From contig NZ_WEGH01000004.1 of assembly GCF_009604375.1 (NCBI RefSeq), forward strand, positions 186,001 to 250,000: DNA of 64,000 bases. Reading direction: 5' to 3'. A program made the translations under genes and the position numbers. The notes beneath the pieces are model-generated. The model worked only from the letters and a program-made list of their open reading frames with translations, was not told the DNA's origin and ran no database searches. The stretch is from Actinomadura macrotermitis. Its GTDB lineage: Bacteria > Actinomycetota > Actinomycetes > Streptosporangiales > Streptosporangiaceae. The stretch's first letter is position 1. Every line of letters starts with the position of its first letter. Shown here in pieces: positions 33,850-40,804 of this stretch.

Positions 33850-33905
33850 CGCCTTCGGGCAAGCCCTCACCGGCCCCCGCGCGTCCCCCGGCACGCCACT
33901 GGAAT

Positions 33906-33938
33906 AAAAAACGTCACGGCCCCGCATCGCGGGGCCGT
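33906..33938. terminator. bidirectional intrinsic terminator
   Basis: A 9-bp stem, ACGGCCCCG (33916-33924) pairing with CGGGGCCGT (33930-33938), lies between the Wbl gene and the convergent phosphoribosyltransferase. The A run at 33906-33911 becomes a U tract on the minus strand, making this a classical terminator for the phosphoribosyltransferase; the hairpin alone may stop the Wbl transcript. Confidence 0.75.
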
Positions 33939-34006
33939 TCGCGTTCCCGCGAGCAGGCCCCCGCAATACCGCATCACTTACCGGTGCGGGGGTTATTCAC
34001 GGGAAT

Positions 34007-34660
34007 TCATACATCTTCTTTTCGGCGGCCGAGCCGCGCCAGGACATCGGCGTCGGTGAGCTGATCGAAGTCGCCGTACCACTGCCCGACGGCGTGGAAG
34101 GATTCCGGCTCGGCGACGGTGACGATCTCGTCCGCCTCGCCCGCCAGCGCGCCCACCGTGGAGCGCGCGGCGACGGGCACGGCGAGCACCAGCCGGGCCG
34201 GTCCGCGCGCCCGTACGGCCCGCAGGGCGGCGCGGGCGGTGCCGCCGGTCGCCAGGCCGTCGTCCACCACGACCACCGCCCGGCTCCGGACCTCCGGCAG
34301 CGGGCGCCCGCCCCGGTAGACGCGGACGCGGCGGTCCAGCTCGGCCCGCTCGGCGGCCACCGTGCCGGCCAGGTCCCCCGGCACCAGGCCGAGCCGGCGC
34401 AGCAGGCCGTGGTCGAAGACGGGCTCGCCGCCCTCGGCGACCGCGCCGACGCCGAGCTCGGGCGAGGGCGGATAACCGATCTTGCGGGTCACCAGGACCT
34501 CCAGCGGGCCGCCGAGGCGGTCCGCCACCTCGCGGGCCACCGGGACGCCCCCGCGCGGCAGCGCGAGCACCACGGCGCCCTCCAGGCCGAGCGGCGCGAG
34601 GCGCCCGGCGAGCCGCCGGCCGCCCTCGGCCCGGTCGGCGAACGGCAGAATCACGGACAT
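34007..34660 (-). CDS. phosphoribosyltransferase-domain protein
   Basis: 217 aa from ATG 34660; in-frame GTG 34669 is an alternative. Type I PRTase fold with VVLALPRGGVPVAREVA and the PRPP-binding loop VVVVDDGLATGGTARAAL. This subfamily (dienelactone-hydrolase-associated or stand-alone predicted PRTases) has no established substrate. Stand-alone gene ended by the terminator above. Confidence 0.88.
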   Translation of the reverse strand: MSVILPFADRAEGGRRLAGRLAPLGLEGAVVLALPRGGVPVAREVADRLGGPLEVLVTRKIGYPPSPELGVGAVAEGGEPVFDHGLLRRLGLVPGDLAGTVAAERAELDRRVRVYRGGRPLPEVRSRAVVVVDDGLATGGTARAALRAVRARGPARLVLAVPVAARSTVGALAGEADEIVTVAEPESFHAVGQWYGDFDQLTDADVLARLGRRKEDV

Positions 34661-34737
34661 GGCCGTCACCCCCTCCGGGGGAGGAGCCCTACCCGTTTTC
34701 CCCCGGAGTGACCGGGCAGGCCGTCAGGGCGGGCCGG

Positions 34738-35700
34738 TCACTCGCCCCCGGTGCCGGTGAGCCAGCGCAGCGGGTTGTCGTGCAGGATCGCGGTGATCGT
34801 GGCCTCGTCGGCGCCCGCCGCGCGCAGCGCGGGCACGAAGACCTCGAACAGGTGGCCGTAGCCGAGGCCGCTGTAGCGGGTGATCTGCGTCATCCGCGAC
34901 ACCCCGGTGCTGAGCAGCACCCGGCCGGCGTGCCCGGCCTCCAGCAGCTCCATCACGGCCCGCACCCGGGCGCCGAGCGCGACGGGGTCCTCCCCCGCCA
35001 GGCCGAGCGAGCCGAACGAGACGTAGGCGCCGTTCTCGGCCATCTTGCGGGTGGCGGCCGGGTCGTCGGCCAGGTCCTGCCGCCCCACCGCGACGCGGTG
35101 CGGGGCCAGGCCGGCGGAGGTGAGGATCTCCAGCTGGGCGAGGCCCGGGCGGCCGTAGGTGGCGACCGACAGGCCCGAGTAGCGGGCGGCCTGGGCCGCG
35201 GCGCGCAGGCAGCGCTCCTCGTCGGCGGTGGGCGTCTCGCCCCAGGTGCCGATCTCGCCGATCACGCCGGGCAGCGCGTTGGTGCCGTCCATGCCGAAGC
35301 CGATCTCGGCCAGCAGCCGCTCGGCCAGCTGGGGGACGTCGGCGTCGCGGACGAAGGCGGGGTGGAAGGGCTCGGTGAAGAAACCGGTGCCGGCCACCAC
35401 CGCGACCCGCGCGCCCGCGCCGATCCGGGTGAGGGCCGAGGCGTCGCGGCCCATCCCGGCGCAGGTGAGGTCGACCACCAGGCCGAGGCCGTGGTCCTCG
35501 CGCAGCGCGGCCAGCTCGGCGGTGACCGGCTTCTCCTCGTCCAGCCAGCGGCGGGCGTCGGAGTCCACCTGGGCCGGGCGGGCCGGCCAGCGCAGGTCGA
35601 GCCGCAGGTGCTCGTGCGCGAGCACCGGACCGGTGACGGCGGAGGTCGGGATGGTGCCGGTGACGGTGCGCAGCCGACCGGTCTCGTCGCGAGGGGTCAT
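34738..35700 (-). CDS. phosphotriesterase-family protein with degenerate metal site
   Basis: 320 aa aligning over its length with PTE/PHP proteins (GPVLAHEHLRLDLRW, VVDLTCAGMGRDASAL, GVIGEIGTWG, GAYVSFGSLG, ILHDNPLRWL). The HxH pair (His29, His31) and the bridging Glu149 (Glu rather than carbamylated Lys, as in E. coli PHP) are kept. The other three ligand positions are changed: first loop His to Tyr182 (SVATYGR), next His to Arg207 (VAVGRQDL), and the final Asp to Gly266 (LLSTGVSR). It is therefore probably not a normal binuclear hydrolase. The ATG has only a weak ribosome site. Confidence 0.85.
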   Translation of the reverse strand: MTPRDETGRLRTVTGTIPTSAVTGPVLAHEHLRLDLRWPARPAQVDSDARRWLDEEKPVTAELAALREDHGLGLVVDLTCAGMGRDASALTRIGAGARVAVVAGTGFFTEPFHPAFVRDADVPQLAERLLAEIGFGMDGTNALPGVIGEIGTWGETPTADEERCLRAAAQAARYSGLSVATYGRPGLAQLEILTSAGLAPHRVAVGRQDLADDPAATRKMAENGAYVSFGSLGLAGEDPVALGARVRAVMELLEAGHAGRVLLSTGVSRMTQITRYSGLGYGHLFEVFVPALRAAGADEATITAILHDNPLRWLTGTGGE

Positions 35701-35755
35701 ACCAGGCGAGATTACGACACGTTGGGTATCAGCAGAGGGGAAATGGGGGCGGATT

Positions 35756-36739
35756 TTACCCTTCGCCCTGTTTCGGGCGGTCTCGGCCCGCACGCGCCCG
35801 GGCCGTCCCCGCGCTCGGCCACCGCCGGTCGATCTCGGCGTTCAGCGCGGCCCCGATCAGCACCGCCAGGGCCGCCACGTACAGCCAGGCGAGGACGGCG
35901 ATCGCGGCGGCCAGCGACCCGTACACCGACACCCCGCTCAGCGACCCGGCGAGGTACAGGCGCAGCGTGACGCTGCCGACGACCCAGATGAGCAGGGCCA
36001 CGACGGCGCCGGGGATCTCCCGCCACCACGAGGTGCGCACCGGCACGCTGTGGTGGTAGAGCAGCGCCAGGAGCAGCACCGACAGCGTCACCAGCACGGG
36101 CCAGTACAGCACCTGCACCAGCCCGGCGCTCCCGGGCAGCGCCCGGCGCACCAGGGCGGGCCCGGCCACCAGCAGCGGCAGCACCACCACCATGACCAGC
36201 AGGCCGACCAGGTAGAGCACGAACGCGCGCAGCCGGGTGCGCACCACGCCGCGCACGCCCGACAGGCCGTAGGCGATCGTGATGGTGTCGACGTAGACGT
36301 TGGTGGCGCGCGACCCGGCCCACAGCGAGATCAGGAAGCCCACCGACACGATGTCGGGCCGGCCGCCCTTGATCACGTCGTCGATCAGCGGCACCACCAC
36401 CGTGTCGACGGCCGGGGCGGTCAGCAGCCGCTGCGCCTGCCCGATCACCCAGCCGCGGATGTCGCCGACGGTCTCGGGGCCGAGCGCGCCGGTGAAGTGG
36501 CCCATGGTGCCGACCAGCCCGATCGCCAGCGGCGGCAGCGACAGCAGCGCGAAGAACGCGGCCTCGGCGGCCAGCCCGGTGACCCGGTAGCGGAACGCGG
36601 CGACGGCGGTGCGGCGGACCAGCGACCAGGCCACGGCGAGCATCCGCCGGGCGCCGGGCAGGCCGGGCCGCGGCCGCAGCCGGACCCGCAGCCGGGCGGC
36701 GGTCCACCAGGGCCGGTCGCCGTCCGAGACGGTGGTCAC
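35756..36739 (-). CDS. YihY/BrkB-family membrane protein
   Basis: 327 aa with about six TM helices; family pattern FRYRVTGLAAEAAFFALLSLPPLAIG, PGAVVALLIWVVGS, YGSLAAAIAVLAWLYVAA. Once annotated as ribonuclease BN, now regarded as a membrane protein of unknown function, possibly a transporter. GTG start. Same strand as the phosphotriesterase homologue, 55 bp upstream of it. Confidence 0.9.
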   Translation of the reverse strand: MTTVSDGDRPWWTAARLRVRLRPRPGLPGARRMLAVAWSLVRRTAVAAFRYRVTGLAAEAAFFALLSLPPLAIGLVGTMGHFTGALGPETVGDIRGWVIGQAQRLLTAPAVDTVVVPLIDDVIKGGRPDIVSVGFLISLWAGSRATNVYVDTITIAYGLSGVRGVVRTRLRAFVLYLVGLLVMVVVLPLLVAGPALVRRALPGSAGLVQVLYWPVLVTLSVLLLALLYHHSVPVRTSWWREIPGAVVALLIWVVGSVTLRLYLAGSLSGVSVYGSLAAAIAVLAWLYVAALAVLIGAALNAEIDRRWPSAGTARARAGRDRPKQGEG

Positions 36740-36948
36740 ACCGCCCCACGGTAGGGCGTACGGCGCCCGGAACGCTGCACTACGTCCATTTCCGTGTTCC
36801 CGTTCCGCGCGTCGCCCCGCTGATGTGCCCGCATGACCCGCTCCCCATACCCGTTTCGACGTGCCGGGCCGCGTTCCGGCCCATGATCGTTACCGGTCCG
36901 GCCGGGTCCGGTCGCCGCGCACCCGCCCGCATCGGTGACAATGGGAGG

Positions 36949-37107
36949 GTGATCTGCCAAGCGTGCCGCGAGCGCCGCCACGACGACTGCCGTGGCGGTT
37001 CCTGGTGCGACTGCCAGCACCAGCCGCCGCGCACGGGGCGGGACGCCCCGGACCAGGACCGCCCGGCCGGGACCGAGCCGCCGGTGAACTGGAAGCGGCA
37101 GGGATGA
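36949..37107 (+). CDS. small Cys-rich protein upstream of sulfur operon
   Basis: 52 aa. The core is CQACRERRHDDC followed by WCDCQHQP: five Cys and two to three His that could bind zinc. GTG start at 36949; GACAAT (36937-36942) ends 6 nt before it and GGGAGG is too close to serve as a ribosome site, so a leaderless mRNA is likely. Small proteins with this Cys/His pattern occur near sulfite reductase in actinomycetes as far as I recall, but the function is unknown. Confidence 0.5.
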   Translation: MICQACRERRHDDCRGGSWCDCQHQPPRTGRDAPDQDRPAGTEPPVNWKRQG

Positions 37108-37139
37108 CGGTTATCACGTGTCCGCATGCCGGACAGAAC

Positions 37140-37169
37140 TGGACAGCCCTCGGAACCGCATGTCAGAGT
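37140..37169 (+). promoter_or_regulatory. promoter giving a leaderless leader-peptide mRNA
   Basis: TGGACA (37140-37145) and CAGAGT (37164-37169) are 18 bp apart; the expected start at 37176 is the A of the leader-peptide ATG. Confidence 0.5.
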
Positions 37170-37175
37170 GCACGT

Positions 37176-37253
37176 ATGACCGCTGTGGACCCGCTGCTGG
37201 TGATGCGCCGGCACGTCGACTTCCTCCGCGTCCGCAGCGCGATCTGTCTGTGA
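37176..37253 (+). CDS. cysteine-responsive leader peptide (attenuator)
   Basis: 25 codons, with the motif RRHVDFLRVRSAIC close to the stop. Actinomycete leader peptides with the RRHVDL-x-R-x-x-S-A-x-C pattern precede sulfur-assimilation operons, and leaderless cysteine-rich short ORFs act as cysteine-sensing attenuators in mycobacteria. The single Cys is encoded by TGT two codons before the stop, a rare codon in this GC-rich DNA. It lies 151 bp before the sulfite reductase. Slow decoding of Cys would be expected to raise expression of the operon (inference). Confidence 0.75.
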   Translation: MTAVDPLLVMRRHVDFLRVRSAICL

Positions 37254-37404
37254 CGCCCCGACCACGCCCCTCCGTTCTCTAGGAACGGACGCGTGGCGCA
37301 TCGGCGTCACCGTTGACATCCTCCTGCTCAGCGCCGAGCCGGCTGTTGAAGGCTGCCGGTGCGCCGCGCGTACCTCCCACCCGACCCGGATTAGGACGCG
37401 CGCC

Positions 37405-39057
37405 GTGCCACCTGCGACCCAGCGCAAGCGGGGCGAGGGCCAGTGGGCCCTCGGCTACCGTGAGCCGCTCAACAAGAACGAAGAGACCAAGAAGAACGAC
37501 GACGGGCTGAACGTCCGCCGCCGGATCATCGACATCTACTCCAAGGCGGGCTTCGACTCCATCGACCCGGCCGACCTGCGCGGCCGGTTCCGCTGGCTCG
37601 GGCTCTACACCCAGCGCAAGCCCGGCATCGACGGCGGCAAGACCGGCTCGCTGCCCGACGAGGAGCTCGACGACCGCTACTTCATGCTGCGGGTGCGCAT
37701 CGACGGCGGGCAGCTGAGCGGCCCCCAGCTGCGCACGATCGCCGACATCGCGGTGAAGTACGCGCGCGGCACCGCCGACGTGACCGACCGGCAGAACATC
37801 CAGTACCACTGGATCCGGGTGGAGGACGTGCCCGCGATCTGGGAGGCGCTGGAGGCCGTCGGGCTGTCCACGATGGAGGCGTGCGGCGACACCCCGCGCG
37901 TGATCATCGGCTGTCCGCTGGCCGGCATCGCCGAGGACGAGGTGCTGGACGCCTCCCCGCAGATCACCGAGGTCTACGACCGCTTCATCGGGTCGCCGGA
38001 GTTCTCCAACCTGCCGCGCAAGTTCAAGACCGCCTTCAGCGGCTGCACCGCGCACTGCACCGTGCACGAGATCAACGACGTGGCGTTCGTCGGCACCGTG
38101 AACGAGGCGGGCGAGGCCGGCTACCAGGTGTTCGTCGGCGGCGGCCTGTCCACCAACCCGATGTTCGCGCAGAGCCTCGGGGTGTTCGTCCGCCCCGAGG
38201 AGGCCGCCGACGTCTGGAAGGGCGTCATCTCGATCTTCCGGGACTACGGGTACCGGCGGCTGCGGCACCGCGCCCGGATCAAGTTCCTGGTCGCCGACTG
38301 GGGCGCGGCCAGGTTCCGCGACGTGCTGGAGAAGGAGTACCTTGGGCGCGCGCTGCCCGACGGCCCCGAGCCCGCCGCGCCGCTGCCGCGCCGCGACCAC
38401 GTCGGCATCGGCAGGCAGCAGGACGGGAACTTCTACGTCGGGTTCGCGCCGCGCGTCGGCCGGCTGAACGGCGAGCTGCTCGGCCAGATCGCCGACCTGG
38501 CCGAGGAGTACGGCTCGGGCCGGGTGCGCACCACCGCCGAGCAGAAGATGATCATCCTGGACGTGCCCGGGGACCGCACCGAGGCGCTCGCGGACGCGCT
38601 CGGCGCGCTGGACCTGCAGGTGCGCCCGTCCACCTTCCGCCGGCACGCGATGGCCTGCACCGGCATCGAGTACTGCAAGCTCGCGATCGTCGAGACCAAG
38701 CAGCGCGCGATGGACCTGGTGGACGAGCTGGAGAAGCGGCTGCCGGACTTCGACCAGCCGCTGACGATCAACGTCAACGGCTGCCCGAACGCCTGCGCCC
38801 GGATCCAGGTCGCCGACATCGGCCTGAAGGGCCAGCTGGTCGTGGACGAGAACGGCGACCAGGTCGAGGGCTTCCAGATCCACCTCGGCGGCCAGGTCGG
38901 CGCCTCGTTCGGCAAGAAGGTGCGCGGGCTGAAGACGACCTCGGCCGACCTCACCGACTACGTCGAGCGGGTGGTGCGCCGCTACGACGAGCAGCGCGCC
39001 GAGGGCGAGTCGTTCGCCGACTGGACCCGCCGCGCCGACGAAGCCGACCTGAAGTGA
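37405..39057 (+). CDS. sir: ferredoxin-dependent sulfite reductase (NirA/SirA type)
   Basis: 550 aa, two-fold pseudo-repeated siroheme protein. Cluster ligands Cys418, Cys424 (CTGIEYC), Cys460 and Cys464 (CPNAC) hold the [4Fe-4S]-siroheme centre. GLYTQRK and ACGDTPRV match the Tyr and Cys regions of the actinobacterial enzyme. Reduces sulfite to sulfide. GTG start with AGGA 8 nt upstream. First enzyme gene of the operon and downstream of the leader peptide; CysH and sirohydrochlorin chelatase in the same operon support sulfite rather than nitrite as substrate. Confidence 0.93.
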   Translation: MPPATQRKRGEGQWALGYREPLNKNEETKKNDDGLNVRRRIIDIYSKAGFDSIDPADLRGRFRWLGLYTQRKPGIDGGKTGSLPDEELDDRYFMLRVRIDGGQLSGPQLRTIADIAVKYARGTADVTDRQNIQYHWIRVEDVPAIWEALEAVGLSTMEACGDTPRVIIGCPLAGIAEDEVLDASPQITEVYDRFIGSPEFSNLPRKFKTAFSGCTAHCTVHEINDVAFVGTVNEAGEAGYQVFVGGGLSTNPMFAQSLGVFVRPEEAADVWKGVISIFRDYGYRRLRHRARIKFLVADWGAARFRDVLEKEYLGRALPDGPEPAAPLPRRDHVGIGRQQDGNFYVGFAPRVGRLNGELLGQIADLAEEYGSGRVRTTAEQKMIILDVPGDRTEALADALGALDLQVRPSTFRRHAMACTGIEYCKLAIVETKQRAMDLVDELEKRLPDFDQPLTINVNGCPNACARIQVADIGLKGQLVVDENGDQVEGFQIHLGGQVGASFGKKVRGLKTTSADLTDYVERVVRRYDEQRAEGESFADWTRRADEADLK

Positions 39058-39103
39058 GCGCGCCCGGAGCGCCCGGGCCCGCAGCGATCGAGGGGATCAA
39101 GGA

Positions 39104-39304
39104 ATGAGCGAGCGTGCCGCGCCGTTCTACTGCCCCTACTGCGGTGACGAGGACCTCGTCCCGCGCGAGGAGGAGGGGGCGTGGTTCTGCCGTGACTGCG
39201 TCCGCTCCTTCCGACTGAAGTTCCTCGGTGTTGGAGCCCCCCAACAGAGCAAGGAGACCCCCGGTGACACTGCTGGAGACCGACAGACCGACCCTGGATC
39301 TTGA
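39104..39304 (+). CDS. small zinc-ribbon protein in sulfur operon
   Basis: 66 aa with two CxxC knuckles: FYCPYCGDEDL and WFCRDCVRSF, a typical zinc ribbon. GAGGGG lies 8 nt before the ATG. Its 3' end overlaps cysH by 41 bases in another frame, a strong sign of coupling. Homologues sit between sulfite reductase and cysH in other actinomycetes; role unknown, perhaps an assembly or electron-transfer accessory. Confidence 0.75.
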   Translation: MSERAAPFYCPYCGDEDLVPREEEGAWFCRDCVRSFRLKFLGVGAPQQSKETPGDTAGDRQTDPGS

Positions 39305-39974
39305 GGACATCGTCGCATCGGCCGCGCACGCCCTGGAGGGCGCGCCCACGCTGGAGGTCATCCGGTGGGCGGCGGCCACGTTCGGCGACCGGATCTGCCT
39401 GACCTCCTCCATGTCCGACGCGGCGCTGATCCATCTGGTGTCGAAGGTCAAGCCCGGCATCGACGTGCTGTTCGTCGACACCGGCTACCACTTCGCCGAG
39501 ACGATCGGCACCCGGGACGCGGTGGAGGCCGTCTACCCGGTCAACGTGATCAACGTGACGCCGTCGCGGACGGTGGCCGAGCAGGACGCCGCGCTCGGCC
39601 CGCGCCTGCACGGCCGCAACCCCGACCTGTGCTGCCACCTGCGCAAGGTGGAGCCGCTCGGCAAGGCGCTGGAGGGCTACATGGCCTGGTTCAGCGGCAT
39701 CCGCCGGGACGAGACGTCCTCCCGCCGCGACCGCAAGGTGGTCGAGTGGGACCGGCGGCGCGGCATGGTCAAGGTGAACCCGATCCTGGACTGGACGCAG
39801 GAGCAGATGGACGACTACATGGCCGACAACGGCGTGCTGGTCAACCCGCTGCACTACGACGGCTACCCCTCGATCGGCTGCGCGCCGTGCACCAGCCCCG
39901 TCGCGCCGGGCGAGGACCCGCGCAGCGGGCGCTGGGCCGGGATGGGCAAGACCGAATGCGGCATTCACCTGTGA
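39264..39974 (+). CDS. cysH: adenylylsulfate (APS) reductase CysH
   Basis: 236 aa from GTG 39264 with AAGGAG 7 nt upstream. Cys123-Cys124 and Cys206-x-x-Cys209 are the [4Fe-4S] ligands that mark APS-type reductases, and Cys232 in ECGIHL is the catalytic thiol. Reduces APS to sulfite with thioredoxin. Its product feeds the sulfite reductase upstream. No ATP sulfurylase is present in the window. Confidence 0.93.
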   Translation: MTLLETDRPTLDLEDIVASAAHALEGAPTLEVIRWAAATFGDRICLTSSMSDAALIHLVSKVKPGIDVLFVDTGYHFAETIGTRDAVEAVYPVNVINVTPSRTVAEQDAALGPRLHGRNPDLCCHLRKVEPLGKALEGYMAWFSGIRRDETSSRRDRKVVEWDRRRGMVKVNPILDWTQEQMDDYMADNGVLVNPLHYDGYPSIGCAPCTSPVAPGEDPRSGRWAGMGKTECGIHL

Positions 39975-40711
39975 CGCCGATGGTGGCGGTGGCGCACGGG
40001 AGCAGGGACCCGCGCGCCGCCGCCACCGTGGCGGAGCTGCTGGACCGGGTCCGGGCGCTGCGCCCGGACCTGCCGGTGCACGCCGCGTTCCTGGACCACG
40101 CCGCGCCGGCGCCCGCCCGCGTCCTGGCCGCCCTCGCCGGGGACGGGGCGGGCGCGGCGGTCGTCCTGCCGCTGCTGCTGACGGCGGCCTACCACAGCAA
40201 GAGCGACATCCCGGGCGTGCTCGCCCAGGTCCGCCGCCGGCACCCCCGGCTGGACCTGCGCACCGCCGCGACGCTCGGCCCCGACCCGCTGCTGACGGCC
40301 GCGCTGGAGCGCCGGCTGGCCGAGGCGGGCGTGCCGGCCGGCGACCCCGGCACCGCGGTCGTGCTGGTCTCGGCGGGGTCCTCGGACGCGTCGGCGAACG
40401 CCACCGTCCAGACGATGGCGCGGCGGTGGCGCGCCCGGGGCTGGCGCGGCGTCGTCGCGGCGTACGCGTCGGCGTCCCGGCCGACCCCGGCGGAGGCGGT
40501 CGCGGCCCTGCGCGACGCGGGCGTCCCCCGCGTCGCGGTCGCCTCCTACTTCCTGGCGCCCGGGTACTTCGCCGACAAGGTCCGCCGGGAGACCCTGGCG
40601 GCGGGCGCGTACGCGGTGTCGCCGGTCCTCGGCGCGGCCCCGGAGATCGCGGAGCTGATCCTCAAGCGCCATGCCGAGGCACTGGCCCACCAGGATTCTG
40701 TGGCCGTGTGA
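39971..40711 (+). CDS. sirohydrochlorin ferrochelatase (CbiX/SirB type)
   Basis: 246 aa from GTG 39971, overlapping cysH by 4 bases. CbiX fold: VAVAHGSRDPRA with the metal-binding His, PLLLTAAYHSKSDIP, and a second half VLVSAGSSDASAN and ASYFLAPGYFADKV. Inserts Fe2+ to make siroheme, the cofactor of the sulfite reductase in this operon. A cobaltochelatase is possible by sequence, but the operon argues for iron. Confidence 0.9.
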   Translation: MTPMVAVAHGSRDPRAAATVAELLDRVRALRPDLPVHAAFLDHAAPAPARVLAALAGDGAGAAVVLPLLLTAAYHSKSDIPGVLAQVRRRHPRLDLRTAATLGPDPLLTAALERRLAEAGVPAGDPGTAVVLVSAGSSDASANATVQTMARRWRARGWRGVVAAYASASRPTPAEAVAALRDAGVPRVAVASYFLAPGYFADKVRRETLAAGAYAVSPVLGAAPEIAELILKRHAEALAHQDSVAV

Positions 40712-40804
40712 GGGGGCGCCCCCCACGCCCCCCGGTCCGGTTCGGTCCTCATCCTCACTCCGCTGGCGCTCCGCTGCGGTGAGCACCGCCCGGCTGCTGC
40801 CGGC

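Noticed and set aside
37279..38883. Long minus-strand frame antisense to sulfite reductase
   Set aside because: Sulfite reductase motifs are complete on the plus strand; the antisense product has no domain.
40712..40723. GGGGGCGCCCCC palindrome after the chelatase gene as a terminator
   Set aside because: No loop possible at the centre without losing half the stem, and no T tract; could be chance in this composition.
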